Source: Burkholderia seminalis DSM 23518 (lineage in GTDB: Bacteria; Pseudomonadota; Gammaproteobacteria; Burkholderiales; Burkholderiaceae). Taken from it: a stretch of 64,000 bases of DNA. The translations under genes were made by a program, and so were the position numbers. The notes under the pieces are model-generated. The model saw only the letters and a program-made list of their open reading frames with translations, was not told the DNA's origin and did no database searches. Positions 8,764 through 18,322 of the stretch are shown piece after piece. How positions within the stretch are numbered: the first letter of the stretch is position 1; every line of letters begins with the position of its first letter. The DNA is taken from assembly GCF_902832885.1 (NCBI RefSeq), contig NZ_CADFDK010000004.1:95655-159654 (forward strand), written 5' to 3'.

Positions 8764-9552
8764 ATGTCGATACCCTGGAACGCGATCGCCGAACGTCCTT
8801 CCGTCGCGCCGCCTTTCGTGAGCGCCGACCGGGTGGTCGTACGGCGTTTCGATCCGGCATTCGACAGCTATGCGCAACTCACGCCGATGCTGCATCGCGC
8901 CTTCGCGCGGCTCGGCGCGATGGGGCTGAACTGCACGTGCGTCGATCAGGACGAGGACGTCACGCGCCGCCGCGCGGAAGCCGGCGAGTGCTACGTCGCC
9001 GTCCGTGGCGGGCGCGTCGTCGGCACCGCGACGCTGTATGCGACCGATCCGTCCTCCGCATGCTCGCTGTACCGGCGCGAAGGCGTCGCGAGCGTGCGCC
9101 AGGTGGCGGTGGACCCCGATTGTCAAAGCCGCGGGATCGGCGCGTTGCTGTTGTCGTTCGCGGAGCAGTGGGCCGCGTTGCGCGGCTACACGCTGCTCGC
9201 ACTCGATACGCCGCATCCCGCCGCGCACTTGCTGGCGTTCTACGGCGCGCAGGGCTTCGAGGTCGTCGACGTGATGCGTTTTGCCGGCAAGCGCTACGAC
9301 AGCGCGATTCTCTGCAAGCGGCCCGTCGCGCACGTTGCGCGGCGTGTGTCGCCGGTGTCGCGGCTGGCCGCACGGGTCGCGGCCGTGCGGCGTCTTGCGT
9401 ATGGGTTGCCGTCGCGCGTGGCCGCGGTGGCCCGGCGCGATCTGCACGTGCGCCGCGGCGCGGGCTGGGCCGCGCGTCGTGCGGCCGGTGCCGCAAGCTG
9501 CCGCTCGTCGCCGTGGCGGCCGCGCCAGCACGGGCGCTACACGTTCGGCTGA
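8764..9552 (+). CDS. GNAT family N-acetyltransferase with basic C-terminal tail
   Basis: 262 residues. Residues 20-180 form a GNAT domain with the acetyl-CoA motif VRQVAVDPDCQSRGIGALLL and the following helix and FYGAQGFEVVDV motif. The final 80 residues or so (after SAILCKRPVAH) are rich in Arg and Ala with little predicted globular structure, an unusual addition for this family. GGAG precedes the second ATG (8764) by a good distance, but almost touches the first ATG (8758), which decides the start. The acceptor substrate cannot be told. It is transcribed alone, divergent from the NIPSNAP gene. Confidence 0.85.
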   Translation: MSIPWNAIAERPSVAPPFVSADRVVVRRFDPAFDSYAQLTPMLHRAFARLGAMGLNCTCVDQDEDVTRRRAEAGECYVAVRGGRVVGTATLYATDPSSACSLYRREGVASVRQVAVDPDCQSRGIGALLLSFAEQWAALRGYTLLALDTPHPAAHLLAFYGAQGFEVVDVMRFAGKRYDSAILCKRPVAHVARRVSPVSRLAARVAAVRRLAYGLPSRVAAVARRDLHVRRGAGWAARRAAGAASCRSSPWRPRQHGRYTFG

Positions 9553-10047
9553 GCGCCGCGCCCCGGTTCCCTTTCCGGTTTTTGCCGCGTAGGCGTCACG
9601 TGAGCGGAGTGTGGCGCTCCCGCTCGTGTACGGCCCTCGATACACCCCCGCCGCGTCGCGGCGAACGGACGTTTACGCGCTTTTTATGCGCTGGCGTGAT
9701 CCTTTGCCGCGGTCTTCACGCGAACCTTCATAAGATGGTCGTATGGAACCCGGACGCGGCTCGTGCGGTTGCACGCAGGCAGCCGTCGCGCGACGCACCG
9801 GCAAGAGGACGCCCACCATGCCTCTCGCTCATGTGGCTCATGTGGCTCATGTGACATGACTCGCGCCGCGTGCGCTGTTCCGCCATCCGGTGATGTTTTG
9901 CACGTACGTCGGCAGCATCCCGCCGACGCTTGCTCGAAGCGCCGCGCTGTTCATCCAGGTCGAAGCGCCGGCTGCATTACCGCACAGCGCGAAACACGGC
10001 GGGGCCGCGAAGACGCTTTCGGCGCCCCCTGGTGTCGCGCGTCGCGC
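9553..10047. other. Intergenic region, no gene recognised
   Basis: About 495 bases between the acetyltransferase and the convergent lytic transglycosylase gene. The open frames here lack ribosome sites and resemble no family. The only structure seen is a perfect triple repeat of a 9-mer at 9827-9853. No clear terminator for either flanking gene was found. Confidence 0.5.
9827..9853. repeat. Three perfect copies of a 9-bp unit
   Basis: GCTCATGTG is repeated three times head to tail in non-coding sequence. This is a short minisatellite; nothing in the surroundings gives it a role. Confidence 0.9.
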
Positions 10048-10701
10048 TCAGGGATTCGCGGCCGTCCGCAGTGCATCGGCCGGGGTGCCGTTCGACCGGC
10101 GCAATTGCGCATCGAATTGCTGCACGCGCAGCGCGACGCGCCGCGCATAGCGTTTCGTGCCGCCGTTGTAGCGCACGAGCGCGGTTTCGACGTCGCCGTC
10201 CGCATCGTCGAGATAGCCGCGGAAGATCGCCGCACCGATCCGCACATTGGTCGCCGGATCGGACAGGTCTTTCACATGCGCGACGAGGTCGCGGTGCGCG
10301 GCGGGCAGCACCTGCATCAGCCCGCGCGCACCCGCGACGCTGGTCGCGTGGCGATCGAAGCCCGATTCGACCGCGATGATCGCGAGCAGCAGCGCCGGTG
10401 CGAGCCCGTAGCGGTCCGATTCGGTCTGCACCGCGCGCGCGATCGTGCAGGCTTCGGCATACGCGACGTGAAAGCGGTTGCGCAGTGCGGTGACGATCGT
10501 GTCGAGGGTGGGCGACGGCGACGCGGCGGGCGTGCTGGCGGCGGTCACGGGCACGGCCGGCGTGTCGTCGGCGTGCGCGGGCAGCGCGACCGACAGTGAC
10601 AGCGCGAACGGGAAAAGCAGCGCAAGCCGTTTCAACGGCAGCGTCGGGCACGGACGTGTGCGCAGTGCCGGCCGGTCGTGCGATGGACAGGTTTCCTGCA
10701 T
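10048..10701 (-). CDS. Lytic transglycosylase (SLT domain), periplasmic
   Basis: 217 residues. An export signal (LKRLALLFPFALSLSVALPAH, then A) precedes an SLT domain: catalytic Glu in LLLAIIAVESGFDRHA, then the GLMQVLP motif, then AIFRGYLDD and ALVRYNGGTKRYA. It would cleave peptidoglycan glycan strands with formation of anhydro-MurNAc. With the ATG at 10701 the signal helix starts only at residue 23; a TTG at 10635 would put it at the very N-terminus, so the true start is uncertain. A paralogue with the same architecture lies at 55210-55896. Confidence 0.88.
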   Translation of the reverse strand: MQETCPSHDRPALRTRPCPTLPLKRLALLFPFALSLSVALPAHADDTPAVPVTAASTPAASPSPTLDTIVTALRNRFHVAYAEACTIARAVQTESDRYGLAPALLLAIIAVESGFDRHATSVAGARGLMQVLPAAHRDLVAHVKDLSDPATNVRIGAAIFRGYLDDADGDVETALVRYNGGTKRYARRVALRVQQFDAQLRRSNGTPADALRTAANP

Positions 10702-10805
10702 GTCGTCGCGTCGTGGTTCCGATGCGACGACTGTACGCAGTTACGCGTTGCGACCTTCGAAAGAAACGGGCGTGCCTAATAAACGCTGCATAAAGACGCG
10801 CGGCG

Positions 10806-12161
10806 TCACGCGTCGCGGCCGCGCGAGTCGCCGCCGCCTTTCGCGAGTCGCCACGCGATCGTGCCGAGCACGCCGACCGCGACGACCAGCGCGCCCCACA
10901 GCACGAAGCGGCGAGTCGCGTCGGTATCGGCGGGCGCCGGTGCGACCGCCGATACCGGCAGCGCCGCGCCGACCCGTGCGGGCCGCACTTCGGGCGCCAT
11001 GCCGACCAGCAGCGCCTCGCGGCTCACCGCCGACGACACGAGCGACGCGTCGCCGACACCGAGCGTAAACGGCGGTGTGCCGCGCGCGACGAAGGTCAGC
11101 GCGGCCGGATGCCAGCCGATCGCGACGGCCGGCTGCCCGCCGCCGAACCCGCCGTTACGCATGTCGACGACGATCCGCCATGCACGGTCCGTATTCGCCG
11201 CGAACTCGAGCGGCGGATTGCGCTGCTCGCCGGCCTTGCCCTGCAGCCGGAACAGCACGGCGCCCGCGACGTCGCGCCACGGCGCCTGCGCGTCGGAGCG
11301 GCTCTGCAACGTCGCGCGCGCAACCGTATTCGGTTGCGGCAGGTCGATGCGCACGCGATCGACCGGATAGGCGCCATCGGTGTCGAACAGATACTCGCCG
11401 GGCGTATCGCCGGCGCGCACGCGCACGGCGTTGCGCCATTGGCGCGGCACGGACGCGGTATCGGTTCCGCGAGCGTCACGCGGATGCGTCTCCACGTCGA
11501 TCGACGCGATCGCGGGTGCGTCGTCGAGCCAGTCCAGCCGCAGGTAGCGGGGCGCCGCGCCTTCGAGTGCGATGCGCTCCTGCACCAGCATGTCGTCGCC
11601 GTGGCCGACTTTCAGCAGTTGCGTGCTGCCGAGCGACCGCCAGCTGCGCAGGTCGTCGCTCGCTTCGATCGCGACACGTCCCTGGTAGCGGTCGTCGCCC
11701 ACATGCACGAGCAGCGCGTCGATGGTGCCGTCCGTATGCGACAGGTCGACGAGATCGGCGCCATGTTTCGTGCGCGCCGGCGCGGTGCTTGCCGCGCGCA
11801 GCGCGCCGTCCGGGCCGACCGTCACGCCGAGCGGCGCGCCGCCGTTGTCGGTGCGGGCCGGCGGCAGCGGAAACCAGTGCACCGGCGTGCGCGTCGGTGG
11901 TACCGCGAGCGCGGCCGCGATGGGGGCGTCGAGCGAATACGGCACCGGTTCGCCCGCGCCGTTGAAGATGCGCACGTCGCCGAGATCGTCGCGCCGGCTC
12001 GCCGCATACACGAGCTGCGGCACGGTGAGCTGGTAATACGCGGCGCTGCCGTCGAGGTCGAGCGCGAAGCGTTGTGTCACGCGTGCGACGTCCGGCATGC
12101 CGTCGGCCGCCGCGAACGACGCGAGCAGGCCCAGTCCGAGCAGGGCGGCGAGTCGCTTCAT
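10806..12161 (-). CDS. DUF3999 family membrane-anchored exported protein
   Basis: 451 residues. A Sec signal (MKRLAALLGLGLLASFAAAD) leads into a long periplasmic beta-rich region with motifs usual for DUF3999 (VYAASRRDDLGDVRIFN and GEPVPYSLD near residues 50-70, YLRLDWLDD in the middle). Near the C-terminus is one membrane span (FVLWGALVVAVGVLGTIAW). The ATG at 12161 overlaps the stop of the upstream DUF2339 gene in an ATGA arrangement, so the two are translated together. These two families commonly occur as neighbours; their biochemical role is unknown, though envelope location is clear. Confidence 0.85.
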   Translation of the reverse strand: MKRLAALLGLGLLASFAAADGMPDVARVTQRFALDLDGSAAYYQLTVPQLVYAASRRDDLGDVRIFNGAGEPVPYSLDAPIAAALAVPPTRTPVHWFPLPPARTDNGGAPLGVTVGPDGALRAASTAPARTKHGADLVDLSHTDGTIDALLVHVGDDRYQGRVAIEASDDLRSWRSLGSTQLLKVGHGDDMLVQERIALEGAAPRYLRLDWLDDAPAIASIDVETHPRDARGTDTASVPRQWRNAVRVRAGDTPGEYLFDTDGAYPVDRVRIDLPQPNTVARATLQSRSDAQAPWRDVAGAVLFRLQGKAGEQRNPPLEFAANTDRAWRIVVDMRNGGFGGGQPAVAIGWHPAALTFVARGTPPFTLGVGDASLVSSAVSREALLVGMAPEVRPARVGAALPVSAVAPAPADTDATRRFVLWGALVVAVGVLGTIAWRLAKGGGDSRGRDA

Positions 12162-15100
12162 GACTGCTCGTCCTGTTGTGCGGCGGCTTTCGGCGGCATC
12201 GGCGAGAAATAGCCGATCAACAGCAGCAGCACGCCGATGCCGATGAACGACACGATGCGCTCGATGCCGGTCACGTGCGACAGGTCGAACAGGAACAGCT
12301 TGACGACCGTGAGCGCGAGCAGCGCGGCGCCGACGAACCACAGCGGACGCAGCCCGCGGCGCGTGGCCCAGATCGCGATCGCGAGCGCGCAGAGCGTCCA
12401 GTACACGGATACCGAGGCCTGCACGAGCGTCGATTCCGCCATCGCGCCGAATTCGTACGGCACGCCTGCCCAGTGATGCAGCGTGCGCAGCAGGATCGCG
12501 TTCAGCCACAGGAACGCGGTGGCGCCGGCCGCGCTCAGCAGCGCGACGCGATACTTGCCGAACGACCCGCCGAGCTTGCGCGCGCGGATGAACCACGACG
12601 CGGCGAGCGCATAGACGACTGCTAGCACGAGATCGAGCGGGTTGAAGAGCGGCACGCGCGCCCAGCTTCCGCCGTCCTGCGTGAAGTTCGCATAGAAGGT
12701 CCACATCCACATCACGACGATCAGCGGCAGCGACGCGAATGCGCAGATACGGGCGATGCCGTCGCGGCGCGTCAGCCACATCCCGGCGAACGCGAACAGG
12801 CTCCAGCCGACCATGAACACCTGCTGGATGCCGAACGACGACAGCACGGTGTCGAGGTCGTAACCGGTGTGGAAGCGGTGATGCAGCGTGCGCAGCATCA
12901 GCGCGTTGAACCACAGGAACACGGTCGCGATCGCCGCATAGTCGACCACGCGCGGATGCCACGCGATGCCGAGCGCTTTCAGGCGGCGCAGCCACGCGGC
13001 GAACGCGACGAAGACGAGACACTGCGCGATGTCGAGCGGATTGAGCAGCGGCAGCCAGAAGAGGGGGGCCGCGCTGCCGTCGCTGACCGTGCTCGCGATG
13101 CTCCATAACCACAGCAGCGCGGCGAGCGGCGCGGCGCCCCACACCTGGTACGCGCGCGGGAACGCCGCGACCGGCCAGCGCAGCCGCGCGCCGGGGCCCG
13201 ACACGAGCAGGAGCAGCGCGCCGAAGCCGTATGCCCATGCGCTCCAGCTCCATGCGCCTTCGGGGACGAACGCGCGCAGGCGCCAGAAGCCTTCGAGCGA
13301 CAGCAGCCCGCACAGGGTCCAGAACATCAGCGTATGCAGCGGCGCGACGATGCCGGCGGCAATCGATGGCACCGTGCCGCTCCCGGCATCGGCGCGAGCC
13401 GGGCCGCGCGCCTGCCGCCACAGCAATGCAAGCCCCGCGCCGACGGCAACGGGCCACGCGAATGCGCCGATACCCGACAGCGGGGCTTCATGCGCATCGA
13501 ACGCGCGCAGCGCGAGCAGCGCCAGCACCGGCGTGAGCGCGAGCGCGGGCCATTCGGCGAGCGGCCACGCGAGCTTGCGGCGCGCGACGTGCGCGAGCCA
13601 CGCGGTGCCGGCCGCGAACAGCGCGGTCGTGTCGACGACGAAGCGGTCGGCATGCAGATCGACGTGGCGGCTTGCATGGACGAGGATCTCGTGCAGCCCG
13701 CCGCTGACCCACCACAGCAGCCCCCATGCAGCGGCCGCGACGCCGATTTCCGGCATCCACGCGTGCCACGCGCGCGCTTCGTCGCGCCCGTGCAGCCACC
13801 AGCCGGTGAACAGCCCGGCGAGCGCGATCAGCAGCATCGCGATGTACGGGCTGTTGAGCACCGGCAGCGCGGTGGCGTCGGCCGGCCCGAGCAGGCTCGT
13901 GAAGAACGCGCCGGCCGCGGCGATCTGCATCAACAACCCGAAGCCGAACGGCAGCAGACGCTTCTGGCGCACGCCGAGCCACACGATGGCCGCGCCTTCG
14001 ATCGCCCACGCGGCGCTCGTTGTCGGCCCCGAAAACGCGAGCGGCACGGCCAGCGTCGCGAAGATCACCGCGAGCGCGAGCATCGATTCGAACAGCAGCC
14101 CGAGGCGGTCGCGGCGCCGCGCGAGCCAGGCCGCGACCGCAACGTAGAACGCCGACAGCGCGACCGCGCTCCATGCGAGCCCGAACGGCATGCCTTTCAC
14201 GAGCGACGCCTGCAGCGCGGTCGCGACGATCGGCGTGCCGAACACGAGCGTGCCGTCCACGTAGTGCCGCAACGCGATTTCGCGTTTCAGCGCATACAGC
14301 AGCGCGATGCCGACATACATCAGGAAGAACAGGATCAGGAACGGTTCGGTGCTCGCGAACAGCGCGGGACGGTAGGCCGTCACGCCCCAGGCCGAGCCGA
14401 TCGTGAACGTGAAGACGAAGCCGAGCAGGTTCAGCGGACGCCATGCCTTGAACCACGCGATCGCGAAGATGCCCGCGTTCAGCAGCGCGTAGTAGCTGAA
14501 CAGCGCGACGTGGTTGCCCTGGCCCGTCGACAGCAGCACCGGTGCGAGGAAGCCGCCCGCGCTGCCCATGAACGCGAGCGGCAGCGCGTTCTGCCGCACC
14601 GCGAGGAACGCGCTCAGCGCGCAGACCGCGACCATCAGCGGAAACGCGGCGCCGACCGGAAGCAGCGCGTAAAGCTTGGTCGCGGCGAAGATCGTCAGGT
14701 ACAGGATGCCGATGCCGCCGCCTTGCAGCACGAGGCCGTACGCGGCGCGGCGTGCGCGCACGCGCCAGCCGATCGCGAGCAACGCGGCCGCGGCGAGCGC
14801 GGTGCCCGCGAGGCGGAATTCGATCGGCAGCATGTTGTTGTCGGCCGCGTACTTGAGCAGGAACGCGACGCCGAAGAACAGCACGATGATGCCGACGCGC
14901 ACGACCGTGTTGCCGCCGAGCAGCCAGTCGCGCGCGGCGCCGAATGCGCGGTCGACGAGGCCGGGTTCGCGCGGCGCGGGCGGGGCAGGGCGGGCGGGTG
15001 CGGCGGCGGGACTTGCCGTCGGGCCGACGGGAGCCGACGCGGGTACGGCCGGACGCGCCGCGGTGGCCGGCGCGGGCGTCGCGGCAGGCGCCGGGATCGA

Positions 15101-15538
15101 GGCGGCGGCCGATGTGTCTGCTCGTGCGGCGGCAGGTTGTGCGGACTGTACCGGCGGTGGCGGGACGGGCGTCGACGGCGGCGCGGTTGCCGCACCGGCC
15201 GGCACCGTTTGCGCGACGTTTCCGGCGGTCGCCGCACCAGCCTTCGCGCCGGCCAGCTGGGCGCGCAGCGAGTCGAGTTCGCGCGTGAGCGTGTCGACGG
15301 TCGCCTCGAGGCGCGCGACGCGATCGGCGAGCGGCAAGGGCGCGGAGGGCGATGTCGCGGACAGCGCGAACGCATCCCGAGCGGCGGGCGTGTTCCTGGG
15401 ATGGCGTTGCTGAAGTGCGCGACCGATGGCGAACCCGGCGGCGGCTCCGAGCAGCGCACCGCTCGCGGCCGAGAAATCCCCGATCAAGGCGGCGATGCCG
15501 CCCACGACGAAACCGATTACGGCGAATGCCCAGTTCAA
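12158..15538 (-). CDS. DUF2339 family polytopic membrane protein
   Basis: About 1126 residues. A short N-terminal glycine-zipper-like membrane segment (FVVGGIAALIGDFSAASGAL) is followed by a coiled-coil stretch (VARLEATVDTLTRELDSLRA), a Pro/Ala-rich linker and then some two dozen membrane helices to the C-terminus. This is the usual DUF2339 layout and length. The best start is a TTG at 15538, preceded by GGGAG at 7 bases; the frame stays open far upstream, but there the reading lacks family character. It overlaps the DUF3999 gene by 4 bases. The function of the family is not established. Confidence 0.85.
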   Translation of the reverse strand: MNWAFAVIGFVVGGIAALIGDFSAASGALLGAAAGFAIGRALQQRHPRNTPAARDAFALSATSPSAPLPLADRVARLEATVDTLTRELDSLRAQLAGAKAGAATAGNVAQTVPAGAATAPPSTPVPPPPVQSAQPAAARADTSAAASIPAPAATPAPATAARPAVPASAPVGPTASPAAAPARPAPPAPREPGLVDRAFGAARDWLLGGNTVVRVGIIVLFFGVAFLLKYAADNNMLPIEFRLAGTALAAAALLAIGWRVRARRAAYGLVLQGGGIGILYLTIFAATKLYALLPVGAAFPLMVAVCALSAFLAVRQNALPLAFMGSAGGFLAPVLLSTGQGNHVALFSYYALLNAGIFAIAWFKAWRPLNLLGFVFTFTIGSAWGVTAYRPALFASTEPFLILFFLMYVGIALLYALKREIALRHYVDGTLVFGTPIVATALQASLVKGMPFGLAWSAVALSAFYVAVAAWLARRRDRLGLLFESMLALAVIFATLAVPLAFSGPTTSAAWAIEGAAIVWLGVRQKRLLPFGFGLLMQIAAAGAFFTSLLGPADATALPVLNSPYIAMLLIALAGLFTGWWLHGRDEARAWHAWMPEIGVAAAAWGLLWWVSGGLHEILVHASRHVDLHADRFVVDTTALFAAGTAWLAHVARRKLAWPLAEWPALALTPVLALLALRAFDAHEAPLSGIGAFAWPVAVGAGLALLWRQARGPARADAGSGTVPSIAAGIVAPLHTLMFWTLCGLLSLEGFWRLRAFVPEGAWSWSAWAYGFGALLLLVSGPGARLRWPVAAFPRAYQVWGAAPLAALLWLWSIASTVSDGSAAPLFWLPLLNPLDIAQCLVFVAFAAWLRRLKALGIAWHPRVVDYAAIATVFLWFNALMLRTLHHRFHTGYDLDTVLSSFGIQQVFMVGWSLFAFAGMWLTRRDGIARICAFASLPLIVVMWMWTFYANFTQDGGSWARVPLFNPLDLVLAVVYALAASWFIRARKLGGSFGKYRVALLSAAGATAFLWLNAILLRTLHHWAGVPYEFGAMAESTLVQASVSVYWTLCALAIAIWATRRGLRPLWFVGAALLALTVVKLFLFDLSHVTGIERIVSFIGIGVLLLLIGYFSPMPPKAAAQQDEQS

Positions 15539-16155
15539 CGCCTTGCTCCCTCTCGCTATCGTTATCGTCCTTCGATCGAGGATCGCACCGGATCGAGGCG
15601 GTTTCAGCGCGGCCGGCAGGCGAACCGGCAGGCGCGTGCCGCGTGGGTGGCCTCTCGTGCGAAAGGCCCGCGGCGACGTCGCGCTCAACGTGCTTGCGGG
15701 GAATGTAACACAGCGGACCGTCGCGGATTTCCGGGGTAGGGGCGGTATCGCGGCGTGCGCCGTCCGGTGTCGTCGCGCGGCTTTTTGCACGGTCATGCTT
15801 TTTACCGGTGAATGCGATGGATGTTTTCGTCTGAACAGAGCGCCGCCGGATCGGACGCGGATTTGTCGCAAAGCGACGCGCGGCCGAGGCGCGTTGGCGC
15901 AAAAACTCATGCGATGCGTGCCGCGCTGCTGCGCACAAGTCCGGCGGGGGATGCCCGTCGTTGCTGGGTGTGCGCGTATTGCACCGCCGCAATCGGGTGC
16001 CGCCGCGCGGCGCGGCCCGCCAGGCGGGGCTGGAGGGTGTGTCGTATTTGCGCAAGCGTTTGTCGTAATTCGTCGGCAGGTCGGGGTTTTTTCTGGCAAC
16101 TATGTAGGCACGCTATGACAAGCGCGAGTCCCCGCTACACGAGGAGAAGGTTTCG
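15539..16155. other. Divergent intergenic region upstream of the choline transporter operon
   Basis: About 617 bases separate the DUF2339 gene (minus) from the choline transporter operon (plus). Promoters for both must lie here. An AGGAGA ribosome site at about 16141-16146 serves the first operon gene. I could not identify a convincing promoter pair or operator, and no credible small gene is seen. Confidence 0.5.
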
Positions 16156-17325
16156 ATGGATGCCCCCAAGGTCGTGGTCGAAGGTCTGTGCAAGGTGTTT
16201 GGAAGCAACCCGCAGCAGGCGCTCGACATGCTCGCCGCCGGCGCGACGAAAGACGATGTGCTCAAGCGCACCGGTCAGGTCGTCGGCGTGCACAACGTCT
16301 CCTTCGATGTGCAGGAAGGCGAAATTTTTGTGCTGATGGGCCTGTCCGGCTCCGGCAAGTCCACGTTGATCCGCCTCGTGAACCGGCTGGTCGATCCAAG
16401 CGCCGGCAAGGTGATGATCGACGGGCTCGACGTCGCATCGGCGCGCCGCTCGGCGCTGACCGCGCTGCGCCGCAAGGACATGAGCATGGTGTTCCAGTCG
16501 TTCGCGCTGATGCCGCATCGCACCGTGGTGTCGAATGCCGCATTCGGCCTGGAGGTCGCCGGCGTCGGCAAGAAGGAGCGTGAGCGCCGGGCGATGGAAG
16601 TGCTCGAGCAGGTCGGCCTCGCGCCGTTCTCGCACAAGCTGCCGTCCGAGCTGTCGGGCGGGATGCAGCAGCGCGTCGGCCTGGCCCGCGCGCTGGCCGT
16701 GAACCCGTCGCTGATGATCATGGACGAGGCGTTCTCCGCGCTCGATCCGCTCAAGCGCCGCGAAATGCAGGACGTGTTGCTGCAACTGCAGAAGGAACAG
16801 CGCCGCACGATCATGTTCGTGTCGCACGATCTGGAGGAAGCGCTGCGCATCGGCAACCGCATCGCGATCATGGAAGGCGGCCGGCTCGTGCAGGTCGGCA
16901 CGCCGCAGGACATCATCGCGAACCCGGCCGACGATTACGTCCGCGCGTTCTTCGACGGCATCGACACGAGCCGCTACCTGACGGCCGGCGACCTGATGCA
17001 GACGGGCGCCGTGCCGATCGTGTCGAAGTGCGATGCCGCGAACGTCGCGGCGACGCTGAACGGCAGTGCCGACTATGCGTTCGTGCTCGACGCCCAGCGC
17101 AAGATCCGCGGCTTCGTCACGCGCGAAGCGATCGGCCAGGACACGCCGTCGGTGCGGCCGATCGAAAGCATCCGGCACGACGCGTCGCTCGAACATGTCG
17201 TCGCACGTGTGGTCGCGAGCCCGAATGCGCTGCCCGTCGTGGACGACGACGGCTGCTACTGCGGCTCGGTCGATCGTGCGCTCATCCTGAAAGCCATCAC
17301 GCGTTCGCGAGGTTCCCATGTCTGA
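16156..17325 (+). CDS. choV: Choline/glycine betaine ABC transporter ATP-binding protein (ProV-like)
   Basis: 389 residues. The ATPase couples ATP hydrolysis to import of choline or betaine. The N-terminus carries the QAT-family pre-domain (FGSNPQQALDMLAAGATKDD), then Walker A GLSGSGKST, the Q-loop VFQSFALMPH, signature LSGGMQQRVGLARAL and Walker B LMIMDEAFSALDP. The last 100 residues or so are CBS-like. The gene has an AGGAGA ribosome site and overlaps the permease start by 8 bases. Its neighbours are the permease, an AraC-type regulator and the choline-binding protein. Choline is inferred as the substrate from the binding protein. Confidence 0.92.
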   Translation: MDAPKVVVEGLCKVFGSNPQQALDMLAAGATKDDVLKRTGQVVGVHNVSFDVQEGEIFVLMGLSGSGKSTLIRLVNRLVDPSAGKVMIDGLDVASARRSALTALRRKDMSMVFQSFALMPHRTVVSNAAFGLEVAGVGKKERERRAMEVLEQVGLAPFSHKLPSELSGGMQQRVGLARALAVNPSLMIMDEAFSALDPLKRREMQDVLLQLQKEQRRTIMFVSHDLEEALRIGNRIAIMEGGRLVQVGTPQDIIANPADDYVRAFFDGIDTSRYLTAGDLMQTGAVPIVSKCDAANVAATLNGSADYAFVLDAQRKIRGFVTREAIGQDTPSVRPIESIRHDASLEHVVARVVASPNALPVVDDDGCYCGSVDRALILKAITRSRGSHV

Positions 17326-18214
17326 AATGATTCCGCTCGGTACCTGGGTCGACCAGTCCGTTCACTACCTGCTCGACCACGACGCGAAGACGTTCGACGC
17401 GATCGGTCAAGCGATCGAGGGGCTCGCCGCATTCGTCGAGCATGGCCTGCAGGCGATCCCGATGTGGCTGATGATGGCGATCTTCATCGGCGTCGGACTG
17501 TGGCGGGTGGGCTGGCGCTTCGCGCTGTTCACCACCGCGTCGCTGCTGCTGATCTTTGCCACCGGCTTCTGGGATCAGACCATCATCACGCTCGGCCTCA
17601 CGCTGTCGTCGACGATCATCAGCCTCGTGCTCGGCATTCCGCTCGGCATCTGGGCCGCGAAGAGCAAGTGGGTCGCCGCGATCGTGCGCCCGATCCTCGA
17701 CCTGATGCAGACGATGCCGGCCTTCGTCTACCTGATTCCGGCCGCGATGCTGTTCGGTCTCGGTCGCGTGCCGGGGATCCTGTCGACGGTGATCTTCGCG
17801 ATGCCGCCGGCGGTGCGCCTGACGAGCCTCGGTATCCGCCACGTGAACCGCGAGATCGTCGAAGCCGGCCAGGCCTTCGGTTGCACGCCCTGGCAGCTGC
17901 TGTACAAGGTGCAGTTCCCGAACGCGCTGCCGTCGATCATGCAGGGCGTGAACCAGACGATCATGATGGCGCTGTCGATGGTGATCATTGCGTCGATGGT
18001 CGGCGCGGGCGGCCTCGGCAACGACGTGCTCGCGAGTATTCAGCGCCTCGACATCGGCCTCGGTTTCGAAAGCGGTCTGTCGGTCGTGCTGCTCGCGATC
18101 ATTCTCGACCGCATCACCGAAAGCTTCGGCCGTGCGCCGGGCACGGTGAAGGCGCCGCTGTTCGCCGGTCTCAAGCAGCTCTTTCGCGTGAAGACCGCGC
18201 CCGCACAGGCCTGA
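17318..18214 (+). CDS. choW: Choline/glycine betaine ABC transporter permease (ProW-like)
   Basis: 298 residues. A hydrophilic N-terminal part (about 45 residues) is followed by seven or so membrane helices and the BPD permease EAA loop (EAGQAFGCTPWQLLYKVQFP, residues about 184-203), which contacts the ATPase. The segment LGRVPGILSTVIFAMPPAVR is typical of ProW. Translationally coupled to the upstream ATPase gene. It is the inner-membrane channel of the importer. Confidence 0.92.
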   Translation: MSEMIPLGTWVDQSVHYLLDHDAKTFDAIGQAIEGLAAFVEHGLQAIPMWLMMAIFIGVGLWRVGWRFALFTTASLLLIFATGFWDQTIITLGLTLSSTIISLVLGIPLGIWAAKSKWVAAIVRPILDLMQTMPAFVYLIPAAMLFGLGRVPGILSTVIFAMPPAVRLTSLGIRHVNREIVEAGQAFGCTPWQLLYKVQFPNALPSIMQGVNQTIMMALSMVIIASMVGAGGLGNDVLASIQRLDIGLGFESGLSVVLLAIILDRITESFGRAPGTVKAPLFAGLKQLFRVKTAPAQA

Positions 18215-18322
18215 TCTCCGGCGGCCGGTACACCCGCCGGCCGCTCACCCTGAACAGATAACGGCTTCCGCGGCCCGAGCCGCGGGGCTGGCCCCCTGCA
18301 ACCTCCTCGCCAGGAGACCGAT

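Noticed and set aside
12158-16099. 1313-codon version of the DUF2339 protein
   Set aside because: The 187 extra N-terminal residues are Arg-rich and without family similarity; a TTG with a good ribosome site at 15538 begins at the expected membrane segment.
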